DNA from: Sanguibacter sp. HDW7
Lineage (GTDB): Bacteria; Actinomycetota; Actinomycetes; Actinomycetales; Cellulomonadaceae
Direction of reading: 5' to 3'
NCBI RefSeq assembly: GCF_011300875.1
Contig: NZ_CP049862.1
Coordinates: 3,162,001-3,226,000, forward strand
DNA length: 64,000 nucleotides
This document shows, piece by piece, positions 23,708 to 32,030 of the stretch (positions are counted from its first letter, which is position 1; each line of letters begins with the position of its first letter). The notes under the pieces were generated by a model. The model was not told the origin of the DNA and ran no database searches. It saw only the letters and a program-made list of their open reading frames with translations. The translations under genes and the position numbers were made by a program.

Positions 23708-25720
23708 TCACTCCTCGCGGAGGAGCTCCGGGGTGAGGCGCGTCGTCGCCGCGGGCAGCGTGAGCAGCGCGACGAGCACGCTCACGCCGACGACGACCCC
23801 GAGCAGGACGGGCAGGCCGCCGTCCGAGACCCCGAGACGGTGCGACCAGGCGACGGCACCGACGAGCGTGAGGCCCGTCACGGCCGCGACGACGACCGCC
23901 GTGCCGAGCGGCAGGAGCACCTGCCACGCCTGTGCGGCGACGAGGGTTCGCGGCGGCACACCGACAGCGACGAGGCGCCCGACGGTACGACGACGCTCCC
24001 GCTGCCGGTCGATCGCGGCGAGAACGATCCCGAGACCCGCGAGGCCGACGAACCACGCAACACCACCGAGCAGCCACGTCTGCTGCAGGCGGACGCTGTC
24101 GTACACGGATCGCTCGACTGGCCACGTCACGAGGCCGAGCGCGGCCGCAGACTCGGTGAGCCGCTGCCACGCGGCGGGCCCGCCCTCGAGGTGGACGGTT
24201 GCTGCCCACGCCGTGGGGGCGTCGTCGCCGAGCACCGCCGTCGGCACGAAGATCGTGAACGGTGCCGGAGTGATCGCTCCGAACTCTGCGGGGACGCCGC
24301 CCCACAGCGCCGTCGTCGCGTCGGCGTCGGCCCTGACGGGCTCGTCCGCGAGCGAGACAGGCACGTCGACGACGTCCCACCCGCCGACGACGCTCTGCAG
24401 GACGACGGTGCCGGTGGCGTCGCGCTCGAGGCCGCGTCCGACGATCCGTGCGGCGGCGTCGTCACGGCAGCCCTCGACGACGACGATGCGGGCGAGCTCG
24501 GCGCACGTCCCGACGAACGGCGCGCCGTAGTGGTCGCCGCTCTCGTCGAACGTCCGCGTGAGTATCGGGTTGACGGCGAGGACGTCGGGCAGAGCGCGGA
24601 GCGCCGCGAGGTCCGCCTGGGTGACGTCCCGCTCACGGAGGCGTGGCGGCTCGTGCCCGACGTCGTCCGGGAACGTCTCCTCGCCGTGATCGATGTAGTC
24701 GCCGGTGACAAGCAGAGCGACGGGCCCGCCCTCGACGGCCAGCTTCTCGAGCCGGTACTGCGGGTCGGTGTTGAGCGTGCCGAGATAGCCGGCGGCGCAC
24801 GTCGCGAGCAGCACGACGACTCCGACGCTCGCGACGACTCGCGACACGGACGTGGGCTCGGTCTGCACGCCGCGCCCCCCGAGCACCGCGGCGGTGCGGC
24901 CGCTGCGCACGAGCAGGCCCGCGCTCCACGCCGTGAGGAGCGCCGGGACGTATGCGGCGCCGACGGCGAGCAGGAGGATGCACGCACCGACCGCGAGGGA
25001 GACGGGGGCGGACGAGGTCCTCACGTCGCCGAGCCGCACGATCCCGCCGACGATCGAGCCGTCCTCCATCGTCTTCACGGTGCCGGGCATGCCGAGCGCG
25101 ACCCAGCCCGTGAGCAGGAGACCCGCACCCAGCGGGGCGAGCGCCCACGGCAGCGGCAGACGGCGCGTGCTCGTCGAACGCTGCGCGAGAGGCGTCGTCG
25201 TGAGACGCCACGTGCCAGCCGTCGACGCGAGCGCGGCCAGGACGACGAGCCCGACGACGACCGCGAGCGCGCCGAGCGGGGAGACACGCAGCGGATCGGT
25301 GAGCGAGCCGCCGGGCACGACCACCGTCGGCACGAGCGGAGCGATCGCGGACGCGAGAGCAGCGCCGACGATCGCGCCGGCCCCCGCGAGCATCCCGGCC
25401 TCGGCGGCACCGACGGCCCGGGTCCGCCACGGCCCGAGGCCGAGCACGCGCAGCGCCGCGAGGCGGCGGTCGCGCGTCGCGGCGGACAGGCGTCCGACGA
25501 TGACGAGGAGGATGCCGAGCGGCAGGAGCACGACCGCGAGGAGGACCGCGAGACCCGCCCGGGCTGCGTCCGTCGCGTCCGTGGGCAGCACGGCGCCCGG
25601 GACGGCGAGCGCGAGCGCGAGGGCGAGCCCGCCGAGGACGTTCACGCCGACCTGCGCCGCGAGCCGGTAGCGGCCGCCTGCGCGCGCGAGGCGCCAGGCG
25701 ATCGGGACGAGTGCGGTCAT
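23708..25720 (-). CDS. FtsX-family ABC transporter permease (second of pair)
   Basis: A 670-aa permease with two FtsX-like modules. The first follows the TRDRRLAALRVLGLGPWRTR signature near residue 70 and the second follows RERRRTVGRLVAVGVPP near 580. Large extracellular parts lie between membrane segments. A CAELARIVVVEGC pair of cysteines in the external domain is matched in the paralogue, so a disulfide is likely. It works with the PadR-linked ATPase, probably in antimicrobial resistance or lipoprotein/peptide handling. ATG 25720 overlaps the previous stop as TGATG; GTG 25723 is an alternative. Confidence 0.87.
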   Translation of the reverse strand: MTALVPIAWRLARAGGRYRLAAQVGVNVLGGLALALALAVPGAVLPTDATDAARAGLAVLLAVVLLPLGILLVIVGRLSAATRDRRLAALRVLGLGPWRTRAVGAAEAGMLAGAGAIVGAALASAIAPLVPTVVVPGGSLTDPLRVSPLGALAVVVGLVVLAALASTAGTWRLTTTPLAQRSTSTRRLPLPWALAPLGAGLLLTGWVALGMPGTVKTMEDGSIVGGIVRLGDVRTSSAPVSLAVGACILLLAVGAAYVPALLTAWSAGLLVRSGRTAAVLGGRGVQTEPTSVSRVVASVGVVVLLATCAAGYLGTLNTDPQYRLEKLAVEGGPVALLVTGDYIDHGEETFPDDVGHEPPRLRERDVTQADLAALRALPDVLAVNPILTRTFDESGDHYGAPFVGTCAELARIVVVEGCRDDAAARIVGRGLERDATGTVVLQSVVGGWDVVDVPVSLADEPVRADADATTALWGGVPAEFGAITPAPFTIFVPTAVLGDDAPTAWAATVHLEGGPAAWQRLTESAAALGLVTWPVERSVYDSVRLQQTWLLGGVAWFVGLAGLGIVLAAIDRQRERRRTVGRLVAVGVPPRTLVAAQAWQVLLPLGTAVVVAAVTGLTLVGAVAWSHRLGVSDGGLPVLLGVVVGVSVLVALLTLPAATTRLTPELLREE

Positions 25721-27732
25721 CACTCGGCTCTGAGGAGGTCAGGCGTGAGGCGGACCCGTGCGGAGGCGACGGCCACGGCGAGGACGCCCACGCATGCGAC
25801 GACGAGGCCGCCCACGAGCCAGTCCTGCGCGTACACCTCGGCCCCACCGAAGCCGTCGGCGTTGCCGATCGCCAGGTACGCGTCCGTGAGGAGCCGCCCG
25901 CACCCCGCGCCGAGCAGCGCCGCGAGCGCGAGCGGCAGACCGACCTGCCACAGCTGGGCCCGTCGCAGGACACCCGGTGGGACGCCGGTCGCGACGAGCC
26001 GCCCGGTGGCACGACGGCGCTCGCGCGTGCGGTCGACGGCGGCGAGGAGGAACCCGACGAGGACGATGCCGACGACGATCGCGATGCCGGACAGGACGGC
26101 CGCGCGCACCTTCATACCAGCGGTGTAGTCGTCGTCCGGGTAGAACGCGATCGCGACGCCGAGCGCGGACGCGGCACTCTGCACCTTCTCGGCCACGACG
26201 CGCCCGCCGTCGATGACGATCCTCCCGCTGGTCCGCCAGCCGACCTCGTCCGCGACGAGCGACTCGGGGACGAAGAAGCTCGCGGCCGGCCCGTACACCC
26301 AGGACGCTTCCTGTGCGTCGACGTCGAGGAGGATGTCGGGTCCGTCGACCGCGACGTCCGTGCGGGGAGTGCCCTCGGGGACGTCGACGACTCCCTCGGC
26401 GAGAGCGGGCGGCAGGGCGTCACCGCTCCCTTCCGGCGGGTCCCCGAGCAGGGTGATGCGACTGGTCGCAGGTCCTGTCGCGGCACCCAGGCCGGTGGTC
26501 CGGCTCAGGGCGATGCGGCTGACCCGCGCGTCGTCGCAGCCCGTGACGGAGGCGATCGCGGCGAGCTGGTCGCACGTCCCGACGAACACCTCGCCGCAGT
26601 ACGTGCCGTCGTCGCACAGGAGGTCCGTGCTCCTCGCGACGCGGAGCACGGAGCGCACGCCCGGGAGTGCGGCGAGCTGCGCGACCTCGGCGTCCGTGAG
26701 GGGACGCAGGTCCTCGCTCTCGCTCCAGATCTCGCGCTCGGCAGCGCCGGGGGCGGCCCCGGCCCCCCGGATCCAGTCCTGCCGTGGTCCCGTCGTCTCG
26801 TTGCGCTGCGCGTCGAGGAACTCCGGCGTCGAGAGCGCCGCGCCGAGCCCGCCGAGGGCAGCAGAGGCGAGGAGGATGACGACGCCGACGCCCGCGACGA
26901 GCCGTGCGGCCCCGCGCGGCTCGGTCTGGATCGTGCGCGCCGCGAGTCGCGTCGACGTCCAGGGCGCACGCGCGAGCAGCGCCGCTGCCCACGACGACAA
27001 GAGTGCCGGGACGAACGCGACGGCGACCGCGCACAGGAGCGAGCCCGCGAGGAACCATCCGGTCTCGTTGCGCACGTTCTCGCCCTCGGGGGCCCCGTGA
27101 GCGACATAGAGCAGCATGCCGGCGCCCGCGGCGAGCGGGACGAGCGACCACGGCACGGGGGTGCGTCGGGCGGAGATCGCGCGGGCCGCGCGCGGATCGC
27201 CGGTGCGGCGCGTCGTCCCGGCCGCGGCGAGGACGCCGGAGAGCGCGACGACGCCGAGAACGCCGACGACGGCGGTCGGGACGCTCACGACGAGCGGCTC
27301 CACGAGCCAGCCCTCGGACACGCCCCAGCGCCCGATCGCGGGCAGCACCGCGAGCGTGGCACCCGCGCCGAGGAGCGTGCCGACGAGGGCCGCGCCGACG
27401 TTCTCGCCGACGGCGACGAGGCGCGTGCGCGCGGGGCTGAGCCCGAGGACGCGGAGCGATGCGAGGCGTCGGTCGCGCGTCTCGGAGGACAGGCGTCCGA
27501 CGGTGAGGAGGAGAACGGCGACGGGCACGAGGAAGAAGGTCGCGCCGACGAGGACGGGCAGCACGCTGGGCTCGTCCTCGGTGTTGGCGTACGGCGAGGA
27601 GAAGGCGTCGGGCAGCGCCGCGAGGAGCACGACGGTGATGCCGCCGATGACGTTGGCTAGCACCGTCGCGCCGAGGCGGAACCAGCCGCCCGCCCGGGCG
27701 AGCCGCCATGAGAGCCTGAGGAGCGCGCTCAC
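25720..27732 (-). CDS. FtsX-family ABC transporter permease (first of pair)
   Basis: A 670-aa paralogue of the next gene, with the same layout: N-terminal FtsX signature TRDRRLASLRVLGLSPARTR, a second TRERRRATGRLVATGVPPG module near the C-terminus, about ten helices and an external domain with the CDQLAAIASVTGC cysteine pair. The two permeases probably form a heterodimer under one ATPase. GTG 27732 overlaps the ATPase stop (GTGA). No signal for a substrate is visible. Confidence 0.87.
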   Translation of the reverse strand: MSALLRLSWRLARAGGWFRLGATVLANVIGGITVVLLAALPDAFSSPYANTEDEPSVLPVLVGATFFLVPVAVLLLTVGRLSSETRDRRLASLRVLGLSPARTRLVAVGENVGAALVGTLLGAGATLAVLPAIGRWGVSEGWLVEPLVVSVPTAVVGVLGVVALSGVLAAAGTTRRTGDPRAARAISARRTPVPWSLVPLAAGAGMLLYVAHGAPEGENVRNETGWFLAGSLLCAVAVAFVPALLSSWAAALLARAPWTSTRLAARTIQTEPRGAARLVAGVGVVILLASAALGGLGAALSTPEFLDAQRNETTGPRQDWIRGAGAAPGAAEREIWSESEDLRPLTDAEVAQLAALPGVRSVLRVARSTDLLCDDGTYCGEVFVGTCDQLAAIASVTGCDDARVSRIALSRTTGLGAATGPATSRITLLGDPPEGSGDALPPALAEGVVDVPEGTPRTDVAVDGPDILLDVDAQEASWVYGPAASFFVPESLVADEVGWRTSGRIVIDGGRVVAEKVQSAASALGVAIAFYPDDDYTAGMKVRAAVLSGIAIVVGIVLVGFLLAAVDRTRERRRATGRLVATGVPPGVLRRAQLWQVGLPLALAALLGAGCGRLLTDAYLAIGNADGFGGAEVYAQDWLVGGLVVACVGVLAVAVASARVRLTPDLLRAE

Positions 27733-28421
27733 CGCAGCGCAGCTTCGAGCGACGCGCCCACGACCGTGCGGCCGTCGCGCACGAGGATGTCGCGGGCGGC
27801 GTACGACGCGACACGGAGGTCGTGCGTGACGAGGACGACGGCCGTGCCCTGGTCGCGGGCCGCGTCGACGAACGCCTCGAGGACGAGCTCGCCCGTCACC
27901 GTGTCGAGGGCACCCGTCGGCTCGTCGGCGAGGACGACGGGCGGCGTGTGGACGAGCGCGCGGGCGACCGCGGCGCGCTGCGCCTGCCCGCCCGAGACCT
28001 CCGAGAGGCGACGGTTGGCCTCGGCGGCGACGCCGAGCCGGTCGAGCATCTCGAGCGCGCGGGCCCGGGCGGGCCCTGCCTTCGTGCCCGTGAGCCGCAG
28101 GGGCAGCTCGACGTTCTCGACGACCGTGAGCTCGGGGACGAGCTCGCCGTGCTGGAAGACGAAGCCGAGCTGGCGCAGACGAACCTCGGAGCGGCGCCGC
28201 TCGGACAGCGCGTCGATGCGCTGGCCCGCGAGCTCGACCGTCCCCGCGTCAGGGCGCAGCAGTCCTGCGAGCAGGTGGAGGAGCGTCGACTTGCCCGAGC
28301 CCGAGGGGCCCATGAGGGCGACGATCTCGCCCGGCGCGACGGACAGGCTCGCGTCGAGGAGCGCGGTCGTCGGGCCGAACGACTTGGCGAGGTGCGTGCC
28401 GCTGAGGACGGGGGTGGTCAT
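27729..28421 (-). CDS. ABC transporter ATP-binding protein (LolD/MacB type)
   Basis: A 230-aa ATPase. Walker A GPSGSGKST is at 38-46, the signature is LSEVSGGQ, Walker B is VVLADEPTGALD and the H-loop is VTHD. The EPTGALD form is characteristic of LolD/MacB/FtsE ATPases that energise FtsX-type permeases. ATG 28421 overlaps the PadR stop by 4 bp and the 3' end overlaps the permease start, so the four genes are one operon. Confidence 0.95.
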   Translation of the reverse strand: MTTPVLSGTHLAKSFGPTTALLDASLSVAPGEIVALMGPSGSGKSTLLHLLAGLLRPDAGTVELAGQRIDALSERRRSEVRLRQLGFVFQHGELVPELTVVENVELPLRLTGTKAGPARARALEMLDRLGVAAEANRRLSEVSGGQAQRAAVARALVHTPPVVLADEPTGALDTVTGELVLEAFVDAARDQGTAVVLVTHDLRVASYAARDILVRDGRTVVGASLEAALR

Positions 28422-29032
28422 CGGGTCTCCTCGGTGAGGGGGGTGTTCGGGTGGGTCGTGGGTGCGGCGGACTCGTGGCGGGCGTGCTCGGGCGCGTCGT
28501 GGGCCGCAACGCCGCCGCGGACCTCCGTGGCGAGCTGGTCGAGGCGTGCGCCGGCGAGCTCGATCCAGCGGAGGTCGGCGTCGAGGTGCGCGATCTCGTA
28601 GTCACCGGCGAGCCGATCGACGACGTCGCCCGCGCGTCGGGCGGCGGTGAGCTCTCGCATGCGAGCGAGGTAGGCGGCGCGCTGGCCGTCGAGGACGTCG
28701 GCCGCGGAGCGTCCCGCGACGAGCGCGAGGACGACCTTGGTGAAGAGCTCGGACGGGCGGCCCGACGGGACGTGGGGCGTGGAGAGCCATGCGTCGAGCT
28801 CGCCCGCGCCGTCGGAGGTGATGGCGTAGACCTTGCGGTCGGCGCCCTCCCCCTGCTCGATGCCGACGCCGCCGGCGAGGCCGTCGCGCTCGAGGCGCGC
28901 GAGCGTCGAGTACACCTGGCCGTACTTGAGCTCGCGGCCCTGGCCGAGCAGCTCGTCGTAGCGTCGCTTGAGCGCGAAGCCGTGCGTGGGGCCTGCGTCG
29001 AGGAAGGCGAGGAGCGCCATGGGAACCGTCAT
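28418..29032 (-). CDS. PadR family transcriptional regulator
   Basis: A 204-aa PadR regulator. The N-terminal winged helix (ALLAFLDAGPTHGFALKRRY, then LKYGQVYSTLARLERDGL) binds DNA, and the C-terminal helical part forms the dimer. The C-terminal tail from about residue 185 is His/Pro/Thr-rich. Such regulators repress adjacent ABC exporters and release on binding the drug. ATG 29032 matches the family start MTVPMALL. First gene of the PadR-ATPase-FtsX-FtsX operon; a palindrome sits just upstream. Confidence 0.92.
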   Translation of the reverse strand: MTVPMALLAFLDAGPTHGFALKRRYDELLGQGRELKYGQVYSTLARLERDGLAGGVGIEQGEGADRKVYAITSDGAGELDAWLSTPHVPSGRPSELFTKVVLALVAGRSAADVLDGQRAAYLARMRELTAARRAGDVVDRLAGDYEIAHLDADLRWIELAGARLDQLATEVRGGVAAHDAPEHARHESAAPTTHPNTPLTEETR

Positions 29033-29040
29033 GACCACGA

Positions 29041-29059
29041 CTGTACACCCGGTGTATAC
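29041..29059 (-). promoter_or_regulatory. Probable PadR operator overlapping -10
   Basis: A perfect 13-bp palindrome TACACC-C-GGTGTA (29044-29056) lies 9-25 bp before the PadR start codon. On the coding strand it is embedded in GGTATACACC, so TATACA can serve as the -10 box. This position fits autorepression of the PadR operon. Confidence 0.65.
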
Positions 29060-29137
29060 CCTGAGTGAATACTGATGTGCAGGCGAGTTCCGCGGCCCGG
29101 TCTCGGCCCGGTCTCGGCCCGGCGCGTTCCGCCTAGA

Positions 29138-29193
29138 CGCGGTTCTCAGTCGTGCACGCGGGTTCAATCCCGCGTGCACGACTGAAAACCGCG
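29138..29193. repeat. Palindrome family B, copy 3
   Basis: Arms of 25 bp (29138-29162 and 29169-29193) pair with one mismatch around loop TTCAAT. The stem core CAGTCGTGCACGCGGG differs from copy 1 by a few bases in the middle while the outer CGCGGTTCTCAG is kept. Confidence 0.9.
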
Positions 29194-29199
29194 CGCAGG

Positions 29200-29330
29200 C
29201 GGACAGGCGGGCCAGCGGACGGGCGGCCGGGCGGCCGGCGGGCCGGCGGGCGGGCCGGCCGACGGGCCAGCCAGCGGGCGGACCGGCGGCGGACGGGTGG
29301 CCGACGGGCGGGGCGACCGCCGGGTCGCCT
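29200..29330. repeat. Degenerate GGCGG/CGGGC low-complexity stretch
   Basis: Between the B and A palindromes lies about 130 bp of degenerate GGCGG(A/C)C, GGCCGG and GACGGGC units. No gene or regular unit length is visible. It completes a gene-free stretch of 413 bp between the PadR and macrodomain genes. Confidence 0.6.
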
Positions 29331-29342
29331 ACCAGCGGGTTT

Positions 29343-29433
29343 GTGCCCTACTCGCAGGTCTGGACTTGCGGGTAGGGCACGGACTTGCGGGTAGGGCACG
29401 GACTTGCGGGTAGGGCACGGACTTGCGGGTAGC
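29343..29433. repeat. Palindrome family A, copy 2, with 19-bp tandem expansion
   Basis: GTGCCCTACTCGCA (29343-29356) pairs with 29367-29380 with one mismatch, across loop GGTCTGGACT. The right arm is then repeated: the unit GGACTTGCGGGTAGGGCAC occurs at 29362-29380, 29381-29399 and 29400-29418, with a partial fourth copy to 29433. Only part of the outer stem of copy A1 is retained. Confidence 0.92.
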
Positions 29434-29445
29434 CGGACCGGTTCC

Positions 29446-30261
29446 CTACGACGCGCGCGTCGCCAGGACGTCCTCGTAGGTCTCACGGGACCGCGCGTCG
29501 TACGCGACGAGCACGACGTGCATCCCCGCGCCCGGGTGCGCATCGAACCACTCGACGACGGACGCCACCGCGACCGTCGCCGCCTCGTACGGCGGGTAGC
29601 CGAACGCGCCCGCGGAGATCGCGGGGAACGCGACCGACGCGTCGCCCCCGCGCCGCGCGGCTTCGAGGCACGCGAGGTAGCAGGACCGCAGCAGCGCGGC
29701 GTCGGCCGTCGTGGGTGCCCCGTCGTGGACGACGGGGCCGACGGTGTGCAGGACGTGCCGCGCCGGCAGGTGGTAGGCACCTGTGACCTGCGCGGAGCCC
29801 GTCGGCTCCGGGTGGCCCTGCGCGCCGACGAGGTCTGCGCACTCGGCTCGCAGTCCCGGCCCCGCAGCGGTGTGGATGGCGTTGTCGACGCACGCGTGGC
29901 CGGGAGTGAAGCAGCCGAGCATCGCCGAGTTCGCGGCGTTGACGACGGCATCGACCCTCAGCGCCGTGAGGTCGCCCTGCCAGAGGCTCACGGACGCGAG
30001 CGGCCCGTCGGCGGCGAGGCGCGGCAGCGTCGCCGCATCCGTCGTGGGGCGCGCGAGCGCCTCGCGGGCGAGCAGCGCGTCGAGCTCGTCGGCGACGTGC
30101 CGGGGCATCGAGCGCGGCGGGCGCAGGGTGAGGAGCGCGGCGAGGTGCGCGCGCACGTCGGCGTCCCTCGCGCGCACGCCGGGCGCTGCGGGTGCGGCGC
30201 GGCCCCAGCCGCGCGCCTCGGCGTCGAAGAAGTCCGCGAGCTCGCGGACGTCGCTCGTCAC
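29446..30261 (-). CDS. Zinc-type macrodomain protein (ADP-ribose hydrolase)
   Basis: A 271-aa protein with a helical N-terminal part (1-90) and a macrodomain (about 92-270). The macro core WQGDLTALRVDAVVNAANSA and AVAFPAISAGAFGYP is intact. The loop GCFTPGHACVDNAIH carries Cys117, His122 and Cys124, which is the metal site of the zinc-dependent macrodomain class that removes ADP-ribose from proteins. Those enzymes are usually next to a SirTM and lipoate-ligase genes; here neither is present. The GTG start at 30261 overlaps the HxlR stop (GTGA), so both are co-transcribed. Confidence 0.88.
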   Translation of the reverse strand: MTSDVRELADFFDAEARGWGRAAPAAPGVRARDADVRAHLAALLTLRPPRSMPRHVADELDALLAREALARPTTDAATLPRLAADGPLASVSLWQGDLTALRVDAVVNAANSAMLGCFTPGHACVDNAIHTAAGPGLRAECADLVGAQGHPEPTGSAQVTGAYHLPARHVLHTVGPVVHDGAPTTADAALLRSCYLACLEAARRGGDASVAFPAISAGAFGYPPYEAATVAVASVVEWFDAHPGAGMHVVLVAYDARSRETYEDVLATRAS

Positions 30262-30764
30262 GGCAGCCTCCCCGCGACGACCTGCCCGACGACGGGTGCC
30301 GTGCGCCCGTCGTCGACACCCCCTCCCGCCGGAGCCCCGACCTGCACCGCGCCGCCCGCAGCGACGCGCACCGCAGAAGCGGCCCCGACGCGGCCGTGGT
30401 CGACGGCGACGGGCAGCCCCGCGTCGTAGAGGTCGCGGGCGTCGACGACCTCGTCCATGTGGGCGACGGCCCACCGGGAGAGCGTGGCGATCGGTTCGAT
30501 GAGCGAGCGGCCGAGGTCGGTGAGCTCGTAGTCGACGCGCGGCGGCACCGTGGGATGGACGGTGCGCCCGACGAGGCCGTCGCGCTCGAGCGAGCGGAGC
30601 GTCTGGGTGAGCATCTTCTGGGAGATGCCGTCGACCGCGCGGCCGAGCTCGCCGAAGCGGCGCGGGCCGTCGGCGAGCGAACCGACGAGGAGGACGGTCC
30701 AGCGGTCGCCGATGCGGTCGAGGAGCAGCCGCGAGGGGCAGCCCCGCTCGTAGGGGTCCCACAT
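30258..30764 (-). CDS. HxlR family transcriptional regulator
   Basis: A 168-aa winged-helix regulator of the HxlR/MarR-like family. The N-terminus is MWDPYERGCPSRLLLDRIGD, with the conserved redox-type Cys at residue 9, followed by DRWTVLLVGSLADGPRRFGEL and SQKMLTQTLRSLERDGLVGR. The C-terminal extension (about 125-168) is Val/Gly/Ala-rich. HxlR proteins with this Cys sense electrophiles or disulfide stress and usually control a divergent oxidoreductase, as seen here. The start is ATG 30764, with upstream in-frame alternatives that lack homology. Confidence 0.9.
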   Translation of the reverse strand: MWDPYERGCPSRLLLDRIGDRWTVLLVGSLADGPRRFGELGRAVDGISQKMLTQTLRSLERDGLVGRTVHPTVPPRVDYELTDLGRSLIEPIATLSRWAVAHMDEVVDARDLYDAGLPVAVDHGRVGAASAVRVAAGGAVQVGAPAGGGVDDGRTAPVVGQVVAGRLP

Positions 30765-30796
30765 CGTCACGTCGACCACGTCCTTCCACGCACCTC

Positions 30797-30830
30797 GAAG
30801 TGCGTACTTCCCAGCAGAGAGTGACTCTCT
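30797..30830. promoter_or_regulatory. Two operator-like palindromes in HxlR/oxidoreductase promoter
   Basis: GAAGT-GCGT-ACTTC (30797-30810) and the perfect AGAGAGT-G-ACTCTCT (30816-30830) lie in the 119-bp divergent gap. The first resembles HxlR-type sites with AGT..ACT half-sites. They are placed to control both genes. Confidence 0.55.
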
Positions 30831-30883
30831 TACGGTGAGTCTAGGCGGCGAACGCCGCAACGAACAGACCAGAGGAGCGCCCC

Positions 30884-31528
30884 ATGACCCGCATCACCGT
30901 GCTCGGCGGCACCGGCTACGCCGGAGGCCACATCGTCCGCGAGGCCGCAGCCCGCGGCCACGAGGTGACGTCCGTCAGCCGCACGCTGCCCGAGGACCGG
31001 GTCGACGGCGTCACCTACCGCACCGGCGACGCGCTCGACCCCGCGACGATCGCGCAGGTCGCCGAGGGTGCGGACGTCGTCGTCCACGCGCTCGCCCCGC
31101 GCGGCCCGCTCGCCGGACGCCTCGAGGACGTCGCCCGCGACGTCACCGCGCGCGCGAGCGACGCCGGGGCACGTCTCGGCGTCGTCGGCGGCGCCGGATC
31201 GCTCCTCGTCAGCCCGGACGGGCCCCGCGTCGCGGACGGCCCCGACTTCCCCGAGGCGTTCCACGCCGAGGCCCTGACGATGGGATCGATCCTCGACGAC
31301 CTGCGCACCGGCCCGGCGGACCTCGACTGGTTCATGCTGAGCCCGTCGGCCGGGTTCGGCGGCTTCGCACCCGGCGAGCGGACGGGCTCGTACCGTACGG
31401 GCGACGACGTCCTGCTCGTCGACGACGCGGGGGAGTCGTTCATCTCGGGCGAGGACTTCGCGATCGCGTTCCTCGACGAGATCGAGAACCCCGCCCACCG
31501 TCGCGCCCGCTTCACGGTCGGCTACTGA
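30884..31528 (+). CDS. NAD(P)-binding oxidoreductase (NmrA/atypical SDR)
   Basis: A 214-aa atypical short-chain dehydrogenase-like protein. The dinucleotide-binding motif GGTGYAGG is at residues 8-15, with a second strand VTSVSRT suited to NADP. VVGGAGSLLV and LDWFMLSPSAGF are typical of the NAD(P)H-binding SDR_a5 group (YwnB/BVR-B-like). These flavin- or quinone-type reductases often respond to electrophile stress. Divergent from the HxlR regulator. GAGGAGC precedes ATG 30884. Confidence 0.9.
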   Translation: MTRITVLGGTGYAGGHIVREAAARGHEVTSVSRTLPEDRVDGVTYRTGDALDPATIAQVAEGADVVVHALAPRGPLAGRLEDVARDVTARASDAGARLGVVGGAGSLLVSPDGPRVADGPDFPEAFHAEALTMGSILDDLRTGPADLDWFMLSPSAGFGGFAPGERTGSYRTGDDVLLVDDAGESFISGEDFAIAFLDEIENPAHRRARFTVGY

Positions 31529-31558
31529 GCCGCCCGCCCGGCACCCGTCGACCCGCGC

Positions 31559-31858
31559 TCAGCGGTCCGACGGCCCGAGCAGTCGCACGTGGACCGCGAC
31601 GACGTCGCCGAGGCCGACGCCCTCCGCCCGCTGCACCGCAACCTTGACCGGCACGTAGTAGGTGCCGGCGCGCGGGAAGAGCGACGTGCGGAAGACGGTG
31701 CGGCCGAGCCGCACCTCCGCAGGGAGCGCGCCCCAGCCGTAGGTGTAGTCGCGCGCGACGGCGGCGACGGCGTCCGCAGCGTCGTCGTCGAGCGGCACGA
31801 AGAGGAACGGCGCGGGGCCGCGCCACTCGATGATCTCCCCGGTGGCGTCGAGCTCCAT
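31559..31858 (-). CDS. DUF1905 family protein
   Basis: A 99-aa DUF1905 protein, a small beta-barrel of unknown function often fused or linked to YdeI-type proteins. The motifs ATGEIIEWRGPAPFLFVPL, GWGALPAEVRLGRTVFRTSL and YYVPVKVAVQRAEG are characteristic. ATG 31858 was chosen since it starts the domain; an in-frame codon 18 bp upstream is possible. It converges with the oxidoreductase gene, the stops being 30 bp apart. Confidence 0.88.
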   Translation of the reverse strand: MELDATGEIIEWRGPAPFLFVPLDDDAADAVAAVARDYTYGWGALPAEVRLGRTVFRTSLFPRAGTYYVPVKVAVQRAEGVGLGDVVAVHVRLLGPSDR

Positions 31859-31920
31859 GCCCCCACCGTCCCACACGAGGCCTGCCCGCTGGGAGGGCTC
31901 GCGCCCGTCGAGGCCGCTGC

Positions 31921-31964
31921 CCTGGACCGAGGTCGCTGCTGCGCATCAGCGACCTCGGTCCAGG
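31921..31964. repeat. Palindrome family C, copy 1 (perfect 18-bp arms)
   Basis: Arms 31921-31938 and 31947-31964 are exact reverse complements with loop CTGCGCAT. An extra half-arm copy (CAGCGACCTCG) follows at 31966. The stem word CGAGGTCGCTGCTGCG recurs at 33637. Confidence 0.9.
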
Positions 31965-32030
31965 ACAGCGACCTCGCAGTGCACGGGCAGCGCGGCGCGT
32001 TCCCCTCCTGGGGCGCCGCGCCGGAACGGG

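Noticed and set aside
29362-29433. 19-bp repeats as a CRISPR array
   Set aside because: The units are contiguous with no spacers and no cas genes are nearby. They are a tandem expansion of a palindrome arm.
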